Origin: CALDSL01 sp039810245
GTDB taxonomy: Bacteria > Chloroflexota > Anaerolineae > Anaerolineales > Anaerolineaceae
Assembly: GCA_039810245.1 (NCBI GenBank)
Contig: JBDHWQ010000012.1
Coordinates: 39,320-103,319, forward strand
Length of the DNA stretch: 64,000 nucleotides
Direction of reading: 5' to 3'
Positions 52,467-61,900 of this stretch are shown one piece after another (position 1 is the stretch's first letter; every line of letters starts with the position of its first letter). The translations under genes and the position numbers were made by a program. Below the pieces are notes generated by a model. It was given only the letters and a program-made list of their open reading frames with translations. It did no database searches and was not told the DNA's origin.

Positions 52467-55400
52467 GCGATTTCTACGAACGCATCAATAATCTGTCGCA
52501 AAAACGGCTGGTGCTGCTGGCGATGGAGCTGCAATCGCGGCTCGAAGCGCTGGAAAGTGGTCCGGCGGCCCCCACTGCCGGTGGCCACGATATCGCCGTG
52601 ATCGGCATGGGCTGCCGTTTTCCGGGCGGCGCTAACAGCCCGGAAACCTTCTGGCAGCTTTTGCAGGAAGGCCGCGACGCGGTGACTGAGATCCCGCGCA
52701 GCCGCTGGGATATTGATGCGTACTACGACCCCGACGTGGAAGCCGAAGGCAAGATGGCCACGCGCTGGGGCGGCTTTATGAACGACGTGGACCAGTTCGA
52801 CCCGGCGCTGTTTGGTATTACCCCGCGCGAAGCGGCCACCATGGACCCGCAGCAGCGCATCGTGCTCGAAGTGAGCTGGGAAGCGTTGGAGCGCGCCGGC
52901 TACGCACCCGATAAACTGACCGGCAGTTCTACCGGCGTGTTCATCGGCGCGTGCAATGGTGATTACGGCCATATGCTGATGACGACCGAACTGGAAACGG
53001 TGGACATGTACATGGCTACCGGCGCAGCGCACAGCGTCATTTCCGGGCGCGTGGCCTACGTGCTTGGCCTGCAGGGCCCGGCGATCAGCGTGGACACTGC
53101 CTGTTCGTCATCCCTGGTGGCCATCCATTACGCCATCAAGAGCCTGCGCACCGGCGACTGCCGCATGGCACTGGCCGGCGGCGTGAATGCCATCCTTTCG
53201 CCGGATACTACCGTCACGCTCAGCAAGGCCAAGATGATGGCGACCGAGGGCCGCTGCAAGGCCTTCGCTGCAGACGCCGACGGCTTTGTGCGCTCCGAAG
53301 GCTGTGGGATTCTGGTGCTCAAGCGCTTGAAAGACGCAGAAGCGGATGGTGACCCGATCCTGGCGGTCATCCGCGGCACCGCCATCAACCAGGACGGGCG
53401 CTCCAACGGCCTGACAGCCCCCAACGGGCCTTCGCAGGTGGCAGTGGTGCGCGCAGCGCTGGCCGATGCCGGCATGCAGCCGGCCGAGGTCGGCTACGTG
53501 GAAACGCACGGCACCGGTACCTCGCTGGGCGACCCGATCGAAGCCCAGGCGCTGGGCGCGTCGTACGGCGCGGGCCACACGCGCGAAAATCCGCTGATGA
53601 TTGGCTCGGTTAAAACGAACTTGGGCCACATGGAATCGGCGGCGGGCGTGGGCGGGCTGATGAAGCTGATCCTTGCGCTGCAATATGGCGAAATCCCGCC
53701 ACACCTACATTTACGCGAGCTCAGCCCGCACATCGCCTGGGACGAGCTGCCAATTACGATCCCTACTACCCGAAGCGCGTGGCATGGCCGTCGTGTTGGC
53801 GCGGTCAGCTCATTTGGATTTAGCGGCACCAACGTACATATCATCGCCGAAGCCTATACTCCCACTCCATCACCACTGAGGGGTGCGCTGAGCGGAAAAG
53901 AGCAGCACGTGCTCTGCCTTTCTGCCAAAACAGCCACGGCACTGCGCGCACTGGCCGGGCGCTACGCAAATTTCCTGGCGCAGCAGCCGGATGATGCCTT
54001 TGGTGAAGTGGCTTACGCCGCCAATACCACCCGTGCCAGCCTTTCGCAGCGCCTGGCGCTGGTGGCCGCGAGTTCTGCACAGGCGCGCCAGAAACTGGAA
54101 TCCTACCTGGATGATCCGCAGGGCGGCGAGGTGATCACCGCGGCGCAGCCCGCCGCGCGCCCGCCCGAGGTTGCCTTCCTATTCACCGGGCATGGCGCAC
54201 AGTTCGCAGGCATGGGGCGCAAGCTGTACGAAACCCAGCCTGCCTACCGCGACGTAATTGACCGCTGCTCGGCGCTTGCTGCCGACATGCTGCCGCGCCC
54301 ACTGATCGAAGCCCTGTACCCGCCCGCCGGCGAGGAAAACCACCTGCTGGATACCATGACCTACGGTCAGCCGGTGATCTTTGCGCTGCAGGTGGCGCTG
54401 GCCGAGCTGTGGCGCGCATGGGGCATCCAGCCCGCGGTTGTCACCGGGCACAGCCTGGGCGAATACGCCGCGGCGGTGGCAGCCGGCATCCTCAGCCTGG
54501 AAGACGGTCTCAAGCTGGTGTGCACACGCGGCCGGCTGATGGACAACCTGCCGCAGAGCGGCAGCATGGCCTCGGTGTTCGCCACGGAAGAAGAAGTGCA
54601 GGCCATCATCCAGCCGCGCGCCGGCGAAGTTTCCATCGCCGTGATCAACGCGCCCACCAACATCGTTATTTCCGGCGTGCCCGATGCGGTCGAAGCCGCG
54701 CTGGCCGCCTGCGAAGCCCAGGGCATCAAGACTCGCCGCCTGGCCATCGCCGCCGGCGCGCACTCACCGCTCGTCGAGCCGATGCGTGCGGAGTTCATGC
54801 GCGTCCTTTCCACGGTAGCCTTCCACGCCCCACGCATCGACCTAGTTTCCTGCACCACCGGCCAGCCGGTGACTGCCGCCGAAGTAGGCACCCCCGAATA
54901 CTGGTGGCGCCACCAGCGCCAGCCTGTGCAGTTCGCGCGCGTGATGCAAACCCTGCAAGCGCGTGGGCTGGCGGTATTCGTTGAGATCGGCCCGCACCCG
55001 GTGCTGCTGTCCATTGGCCAGCGCGTGCTGCCTTCGGGCTACGGCACGTGGATTCCGTCACTGCGCGAAAAGACCGACGATACGCTCCAGATGCTGGAAG
55101 CGCTGGGGATGCTGTATACCGCCGGCGCGAACATCCACTGGCCGGGCGTGTATGCCACCACGGCGCGCAGCACCTTGCTGCTGCCCACCTACGCTTTTGA
55201 CCACCAGCGCTACTGGTTTACCGCCGCCGCGCGCCCGGCCGGGCCGGGCGCGGCCGGCATGGGAACCATCGCTCCGCTGCTGGGCGCACGCATCCAGTCG
55301 CCCGTGCTGGACGACGTGGTCTACGAGACGCAGCTTTCGGCCACCTGGCCGGCGTACCTTGACCACCACCGTATTTTTGGCACGTCCATCGCGCCCTCGC

Positions 55401-58009
55401 CGGCCTACATCGAGATGGCCACGCGCGCTGCGGAAGATTTTTTTGGCGCAGGATATTACCGCGTCAGCAACCTGGCCATCCTCGAAGCTATGATCCTGCC
55501 CGAAGACGGGCTGCGCACCGCGCAGATCATTCTCACGCCCGAAGGCGAAAGCGGCGCGCGCTTCAAGATCGTGTCGCAGGAGCCGGGTGGACAATGGAGA
55601 ACCCACGCTACCGGTGAGGTGGCGCGCCAGCCGGCTGAGATGCCCACGCAGGATGACCCGTCCGCCAACCTGCGCCAGGTGGAAGCCGCCCGCGCGCGCT
55701 GCGCGGAAGAAATTGACGGCGAAACCTACTACGCCAATGTCGCTACCCTGGGCCTTGAGTTTGGAGAGAGCTTCCGCGGGCTGCGCCATATCTGGCGGCG
55801 CGACGGCGAGGCGGTGGGCCGCGTGGAGCTGCCCGCCAACCTGGCCGGCGACCCCAAAAATTATCGCTTCCACCCCGCCCTGCTGGACGCCTGCTTCCAC
55901 TTGATCGGCGCGCCGCTGCCGGGTGGCAAGGTGGATAACGCCTTCCTGTTGATTGGCCTGGAGCACTTCCGGCTGTACCGCACCCCGCCCACGGTCCTGT
56001 GGAACCACACCGTGCTGGCCAATGCCGGCGAGCAGGCCGGCGAAACCTTCACCGGCGACGTGCGCCTGTACGCCGAGGACGGCGCGCTGGTGGCCGAGGC
56101 GCTGGGCCTGCAGCTTAAGCGCGCCAGCCGCGAGCTGCTGATGCGCGCAGTCAAGCCGCGCTTCGACGAGTGGCTGTACCGCGTCGAATGGCAGCCGCGC
56201 CCGCTGCCGCTGGGACAGAGCAAGCGCAGCCCGGCGGCCTGGGCGTTAATCGGTGGCGATGCGCTGGCGGACGCCGTCATGGTTCAATTACAGCAGGCTG
56301 GAGAGAACGTCACGCGGCTGGCTGCGGGGCAGACCCCACCCACCGGCGCGGACGTGCTTTACCTGGCCGGCGTGGAAGCCGGTGAGGATGACCTGCTGGA
56401 GCGCTCGGTAGAATTGTGCGCCGGTCTGCTGGATGCTGCGCGCCTGGAACAGACCGGGCGGCTGTGGGCCGCCACCCGCGGCGCGCAGCCGGTCAGCGGC
56501 GCTCCGGCGCAGCCGGCGGCCGCGGCGCTGTGGGGCCTGGGGCGCGTGATCGCCCTGGAGTTGCCCGACGCCTGGGGTGGGCTGATCGATCTCGACCCCG
56601 CCCAGCCGCCGGCGGAACAGGCCCGGCTGCTGGTGGAAGAAATCCGCGCGGGAGATAGCGAAGACCAGGTGGCCTACCGCGCCGGTCAGCGCTCGGTGGC
56701 GCGCCTGGCACGCGCCGCGCGTCCCTCAAAGCCAGCCTACGTCTTCCAGCCGGATGCTGCGTATTTGATCACCGGTGGGTTGGGCGGGATTGGCATGGCG
56801 ATAGCGCGCTGGCTGGCCGACCACGGCGCGCGCCATATCGTGTTGATCGGGCGTCACGGGCTTCCAGCGCGGGAGCAGTGGGACTCGCTGCCCGCCGGGA
56901 ACCAGCAGGCGCAGCAGGCAGCCACCATTCGCGCCATCGAAGCCGACAGCGGCGCAAGCTTGGAAGCGCTGGCGGTGGATGCCAGCGATCCATCTGCGTT
57001 GAATGCGCTGCTTGCCAGCTTTGGCAGCGAGCGCCCGCCGCTCAAGGGCATCTTCCATGCCGCCGCGGTATTGGGCAACTGTGGTGTCAATGAGCTTTCG
57101 GCCGCCGACCTGCGCGCCATGTTCACCCCAAAGGTGCAGGGCGCGGTCAACCTGGCCGCCGCCGCGCGCGGGCTGGACCTGGATTTCCTGGCGCTGTTCT
57201 CTTCAACGACCGCGCTGTGGGGCTCCAGCCAGATGGGGCATTATGCCGCCGCCAACACCTTCCTCGACAGCTACGCCCATGCGCTGCGCGCCGAAGGCCT
57301 GCCCGCACTGAGCATCAATTGGGGTACGTGGGAAGTGATGCGTGTCGCCAGCCAGGCCGACCAGCAGCGCGTGGCGCAGTTCGGGTTGGAACAGATGCCG
57401 GTAGAAGCCGCCATGACCGCGCTATCCGCGCTGATCCCTTCCGGCGAAGCGCAGATGACCGTGGCTGCGGTAGATTGGTCCACGCTGAAGACGGCATACG
57501 AGGCGCGCCGAGCGCGCCCACTGCTCGAAGGGCTGGAGAGCAGGAAAGCCGCCGCCAAGACCCCGGCCGCGCGCAGCGTATCGCTGGCCGAGCAGCTGCA
57601 GGCAGTGAAGCCCGAAGAACGCCGCGCCTTTATTACCGAAACGGTGCGCCAGCACGTGGCGCGCGTGATCAGCGCACCCGACCCTGCCGCGCTGAACCTC
57701 ACCCAGGGTTTGTTTGAGATGGGCCTCGACTCGCTTATGTCGGTCGAGCTGAAGGGCCGGCTGGAAAGCAGCGTGGGCAAACCGCTGCCCTCTACCCTGA
57801 CCTTCAACTATCCCACCATCGCCGACCTGGCGCGCTACCTGGATGAAAGCGTGCTGGCCCCGGCTGCCGCTCCCGCGCAGAGCAGCACGCCGGCCGCCCA
57901 ACCGGCCGCTGAAGAGGCGGAGCAAGCCGCACCTACCCCAGACGTGGATGATCTTTCGGAAGATGACCTGGCCGCGCTGTTGGCCTCGAAATTAAAGAAG
58001 CTCAAGTGA
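52463..58009 (+). CDS. Type I PKS module M5: KS-AT-DH-KR-ACP
   Basis: This 1848-residue protein overlaps M4 by ATGA. KS Cys214; AT Ser664 (GHSLGE), of the same subtype as M3: FTGHG (His577) and AGAHS (His767). DH His969 (HRIFGTSIAP) and Asp1142. The KR has TGGLGGIG near 1436 and Tyr1594 with Ser1581; it lacks LDD and has Trp eight residues before Tyr, so it is A-type by signature. ACP Ser1757. There is no ER or cMT, so an alkene is expected. The N-terminus (LSQKRLVLLAMELQSRLEAL) is a different docking-helix type from M2-M4 and M6, and the C-terminus (EDDLAALLASKLKKLK) is of the common type. The next gene starts 6 bases later. Confidence 0.95.
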   Translation: MSDFYERINNLSQKRLVLLAMELQSRLEALESGPAAPTAGGHDIAVIGMGCRFPGGANSPETFWQLLQEGRDAVTEIPRSRWDIDAYYDPDVEAEGKMATRWGGFMNDVDQFDPALFGITPREAATMDPQQRIVLEVSWEALERAGYAPDKLTGSSTGVFIGACNGDYGHMLMTTELETVDMYMATGAAHSVISGRVAYVLGLQGPAISVDTACSSSLVAIHYAIKSLRTGDCRMALAGGVNAILSPDTTVTLSKAKMMATEGRCKAFAADADGFVRSEGCGILVLKRLKDAEADGDPILAVIRGTAINQDGRSNGLTAPNGPSQVAVVRAALADAGMQPAEVGYVETHGTGTSLGDPIEAQALGASYGAGHTRENPLMIGSVKTNLGHMESAAGVGGLMKLILALQYGEIPPHLHLRELSPHIAWDELPITIPTTRSAWHGRRVGAVSSFGFSGTNVHIIAEAYTPTPSPLRGALSGKEQHVLCLSAKTATALRALAGRYANFLAQQPDDAFGEVAYAANTTRASLSQRLALVAASSAQARQKLESYLDDPQGGEVITAAQPAARPPEVAFLFTGHGAQFAGMGRKLYETQPAYRDVIDRCSALAADMLPRPLIEALYPPAGEENHLLDTMTYGQPVIFALQVALAELWRAWGIQPAVVTGHSLGEYAAAVAAGILSLEDGLKLVCTRGRLMDNLPQSGSMASVFATEEEVQAIIQPRAGEVSIAVINAPTNIVISGVPDAVEAALAACEAQGIKTRRLAIAAGAHSPLVEPMRAEFMRVLSTVAFHAPRIDLVSCTTGQPVTAAEVGTPEYWWRHQRQPVQFARVMQTLQARGLAVFVEIGPHPVLLSIGQRVLPSGYGTWIPSLREKTDDTLQMLEALGMLYTAGANIHWPGVYATTARSTLLLPTYAFDHQRYWFTAAARPAGPGAAGMGTIAPLLGARIQSPVLDDVVYETQLSATWPAYLDHHRIFGTSIAPSPAYIEMATRAAEDFFGAGYYRVSNLAILEAMILPEDGLRTAQIILTPEGESGARFKIVSQEPGGQWRTHATGEVARQPAEMPTQDDPSANLRQVEAARARCAEEIDGETYYANVATLGLEFGESFRGLRHIWRRDGEAVGRVELPANLAGDPKNYRFHPALLDACFHLIGAPLPGGKVDNAFLLIGLEHFRLYRTPPTVLWNHTVLANAGEQAGETFTGDVRLYAEDGALVAEALGLQLKRASRELLMRAVKPRFDEWLYRVEWQPRPLPLGQSKRSPAAWALIGGDALADAVMVQLQQAGENVTRLAAGQTPPTGADVLYLAGVEAGEDDLLERSVELCAGLLDAARLEQTGRLWAATRGAQPVSGAPAQPAAAALWGLGRVIALELPDAWGGLIDLDPAQPPAEQARLLVEEIRAGDSEDQVAYRAGQRSVARLARAARPSKPAYVFQPDAAYLITGGLGGIGMAIARWLADHGARHIVLIGRHGLPAREQWDSLPAGNQQAQQAATIRAIEADSGASLEALAVDASDPSALNALLASFGSERPPLKGIFHAAAVLGNCGVNELSAADLRAMFTPKVQGAVNLAAAARGLDLDFLALFSSTTALWGSSQMGHYAAANTFLDSYAHALRAEGLPALSINWGTWEVMRVASQADQQRVAQFGLEQMPVEAAMTALSALIPSGEAQMTVAAVDWSTLKTAYEARRARPLLEGLESRKAAAKTPAARSVSLAEQLQAVKPEERRAFITETVRQHVARVISAPDPAALNLTQGLFEMGLDSLMSVELKGRLESSVGKPLPSTLTFNYPTIADLARYLDESVLAPAAAPAQSSTPAAQPAAEEAEQAAPTPDVDDLSEDDLAALLASKLKKLK

Positions 58010-58015
58010 GATGGC

Positions 58016-58909
58016 ATGAATGAAGCCGGGCATTCCTCAAAAGCGGTAAGCGCTATGCTGTGGATGGCGCTGGGCATGGCGCTGTGGGTGGTGATCGAAA
58101 ACATCGCGCGCCTGTTCAGCCAGCATTACAGCTCCTTCCAGATCGTGTGGATGCGCTACAGCGTGCATATGCTATTTATGTTGCTGGTGTTTGGCCCGCG
58201 CGTGCGGCTGCGCATGGTGCGCACGCGCCGCCTGGGCAAGCAGATGCTGCGCGGCATGCTGATGATGGGGATGCACCTCTCGTTCATCTTCGCGGTGCGC
58301 TCCATTTCCGTGCATGCCACCATGGCCGTATTCTGGGTTGCCCCGCTGTTGCTGACTGTCCTTTCGCTGCTGGCCGGCGAGCGCGCCAACGTGCTGGCCT
58401 GGGCGGGCGTAGCGGGCGGGTTTGTCGCCGTACTGCTCACGCTGCGCAACTTCTCAGCGCTGGCGCACCCGGCCACGCTGCTGGCGCTCCTGATGGCGGC
58501 GTGCTTTGTGCTTTATATTCAAATGTCGCGCCAGATGGTCGGTGAAGACCTGTACGCCAGCCTGTTCTACACTGCATTCAGCGTGTGGCTGGTGCTGTGC
58601 TTCTTCATGCCGTTCTACTGGGTAACCCCCACTGCGCGGGACCTGCTCGTGTTTGCCGCCATTGGCATTGTCGGCTACTTTACGATCCTGGGCTTCGACA
58701 AAGCCGCTGAGCTGGCTCCCACCTGGATCTCCGCGCCGTTCGGGTTTATCCAGCCGGTGCTAACCCTGCTGGCTGATTGGTTCGTGGGTACTACTTTTCC
58801 CGGGCGGCTGAGCCTGGGTATCGCCGGGCTGATTGTGCTGTATCTGGCCTACCTGTTATGGCGCAACCTCGCGCCAAAATCCCTGATCCCTGGATACCAC
58901 CATGCCTGA
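58016..58909 (+). CDS. EamA/DMT-family membrane transporter inside the PKS operon
   Basis: This 297-residue protein has about ten hydrophobic helices in two repeated five-helix halves, as in the drug/metabolite transporter EamA family. It has FQIVWMRYSVHMLFMLLV near the start, LSLLAGERANVLAWAGVAGG ending the first half, and PTWISAPFGFIQPVLTLLADW with a TFPG loop in the second. It sits between two PKS genes, 6 bases after M5 and overlapping M6 by 8 bases (ATGCCTGA), so its synthesis is coupled to the assembly line. It may export the product or an intermediate, or move a precursor; family members carry diverse small solutes. The substrate cannot be read from sequence. Confidence 0.88.
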   Translation: MNEAGHSSKAVSAMLWMALGMALWVVIENIARLFSQHYSSFQIVWMRYSVHMLFMLLVFGPRVRLRMVRTRRLGKQMLRGMLMMGMHLSFIFAVRSISVHATMAVFWVAPLLLTVLSLLAGERANVLAWAGVAGGFVAVLLTLRNFSALAHPATLLALLMAACFVLYIQMSRQMVGEDLYASLFYTAFSVWLVLCFFMPFYWVTPTARDLLVFAAIGIVGYFTILGFDKAAELAPTWISAPFGFIQPVLTLLADWFVGTTFPGRLSLGIAGLIVLYLAYLLWRNLAPKSLIPGYHHA

Positions 58910-61900
58910 AACCTCTGACGCTTCTTCCGCATCCGCCGACCGCCGTGCCTTGCTGCAAAATGCGCTGCAAGCGATTGATGACCTGCAAAGCAAACTGGAC
59001 GCGCAGCAGCGCGACCGCCGCGAGCCGATTGCCATCGTGGGTATGAGCTGTCGCTTCCCGGGCGGCGCCAATAGCCCGGAAGAATACTGGCAGCTCCTGC
59101 AGGAAGGCCGAGATGCCATCCGCGAAGTGCCGCGCGAGCGCTGGGACACATCTGCCTATGGGCAGCCTGGCGAGGGACCCAAGTACTTTGGCGGTTTTCT
59201 GGAAGGCATCGACCAGTTTGACCCGGAATTCTTTGGCATTTCGCCTCGCGAAGCCAGCACCATGGACCCGCAGCAGCGCCTTGTGCTGGAAGTGGCCTGG
59301 GAAGCACTGGAAAACGCCGGTATTCTGCCTGAAAGCCTGTTTAATACCCAGACCGGGGTCTTTTTGGGCATCACCACCAACGATTATTCGCGCGTGGCGA
59401 TGAGCGTGGGGCCAGACGCGATGGACGTATATACTGCCACCGGCAGCGCGCTCAACGTGGCCGCCGGGCGCGTGGCCTACTTCCTCGGGCTGCACGGGCC
59501 GACCATGGCGGTGGACACCGCATGCTCGTCCTCGCTGACCGCGCTGCACCTGGCGTGCCAGAGCCTGCGCAATCGCGAAAGCGATGTAGCCCTTACCGGC
59601 GGTGTCAATGTGCTGTTGAACCCCGAGCCGTTCATCATGTTCGCGCGCTGGGGGATGATGGCCGCCGATGGCCGCTGCAAAACATTTGACGCCAGCGCGG
59701 ACGGTTTTGTGCGCGCCGAAGGCTGCGGGATGCTGGTGCTTAAGCGCCTGAGCGACGCCCAGGCCGCCGGCGATAGCATTCTGGCGCTGATCCGCGGTTC
59801 CGCGGTGAACGAAGACGGCAAATCCAGCGGGCTGACGGTCCCCAATGGGCTGGCGCAGTCTGCTGTGATCCGCTCTGCGCTGGCCGCGGCGGGCGTGCAG
59901 CCCGGCGAGATTGGCTACGTGGAAACCCACGGCACGGGCACCTCGCTGGGTGACCCCATCGAAGTCGAGGCCATTGGGAACGCTTTGGGAGAAGGCCGCA
60001 CCACCCCGCTGGTGCTGGGTTCGGTCAAGACCAATATCGGTCATGCCGAGTCAGCCTCGGGCGTGGCCGGATTGATCAAAACCGTGCTGGCCCTGCAGCA
60101 CGAGCAGATCCCACAGCACGTGCACTTCCACGAGCGCAGCCCGCGCATCCCCTGGCCGGAGTTTCCGATAGAAATTCCGGCCCAACCCATCGCCTGGCCG
60201 CGCAGCGCTCGGCCGCGCCTGGCAGGCGTATCTTCATTCGGCTTTAGCGGCGTCAATGCGCATATCGTGCTGGAAGAAGCGCCGCTGGTGGAAGCCCCGG
60301 CGCAGAAGCCTGAGCTGCAGCCCGCGGCCTACCTGCTGCCCATCTCGGCGCGCTCAGCCCCGGCCGTACAGGCCTACGCAATCAAACTGGCGGACTGGTT
60401 TGAGGCCCATCCGGGTGCCTCGCTGGCAGATGCGGCGCACACGCTGGCCGCGGCGCGCACGCGCTTCAGCCACCGCACCGCGGTGGCAGCGGCCACACCC
60501 GCAGAAGCCGGGCAAAAGCTGCGCGCTACTGGCGCTGTCCATCATACTGGCAAACCCAAAGTGGCTTTCCTGTTCACCGGGCAGGGCAGCCAATACGCAG
60601 GCATGGGCCGCGAGCTGTATGAAACCCAGCCCGCGTTCCGTGCCGCGCTCAATCGCTGCGATACCATCCTGCGCAGCGTGCTGGGCGAATCGGTGCTGGA
60701 CATCCTCTACCCGGCCGGCGCACCGGATGGGCGCATCGACCACACGCGCTTTACCCAGCCTGCGCTGTTTGCGCTGGAATGGTCATTGGCCGAGCTGTGG
60801 CGCACCTGGGGTGTAGAACCCACTGCGGTGATGGGCCACAGCGTGGGCGAATACGTGGCCGCCTGCGTGGCCGGGGCCTTCAGCCTGGAAGACGGGCTGC
60901 GGCTGATCGACTGCCGCGCGCGGCTGATGGGCGCGCTGCCCGCCGGCGGAACGATGGCGGCGGTGTTTGCCAATTTGCAGCGCGTAGAAGCCGCCATTGC
61001 CCCCTACGCCGGGCGTGTCTCGCTCGGCGCGATCAATGGCCCGGAAAATATCGTCATTTCCGGCGAAGAAGATGCGGTGAACCAAATCCTGGCCGGGCTG
61101 GCGGCTGAAGGGGTCAAAGCGAAGGCTCTCACCGTCTCGCACGCCTTCCACTCGCCGCTGATGCTACCCATGGTAGACGAATTCGAGCGCACCGCGGCCG
61201 GGCTGCGCATGACCGCGCCGCGCATCACCCTCATCGGCAATAACAGCGCCGCGCCGGTAGGCGCAGAGATCACCCGCGCCGAGTACTGGCGCCAGCACAT
61301 CCTGCAGCCGGTGCGCTTCGCGGAATCTATCGCCGCACTGCGTGAGATGGGTATAAATACCTTCATCGAGATCGGCCCCAACCCCACGCTGCTAAGCATG
61401 GCGCAGCGCTGCCTGCCGGATGAGGCCGAAAAGCTGGCATGGCTGCCCTCGCTGCGGAAAGGCCGCGGCGATTGGGATACAATGCTTACCAGCCTGGGCG
61501 AATGCTGGTCGCGCGGCGGTGAAGTGCAGTGGAATACGCTGGAAGTGCAGTACACCACTACGCGACGCATCGCTCTGCCCACGTACCCTTACCAGCGCAG
61601 CCGCTACTGGGTGGAGAATGGCGCGAGCCAGCATGCGAGGGCGGTGCAACACGTGGGCGCGCATCCACTGCTGGGTGAACGCCTGGATCTGGCCCAGTCG
61701 CCGGGCACGTACCTGTGGCAAGGCCCGCTGCGGCTCGACCAGCTCGCCTATTTTGATGATCACCGCGTGCAGGGTCTGCCCATTCTGCCGCTGACCGCCT
61801 ATGTGGAAATGGCTGCCGCCGCGGCGATTGAGATCGGCGGTACCGGCGCAGTATGCGTGCGCGATGTGGAAATTAAGAAGATGCTGGCGCTGCCCGAAGG

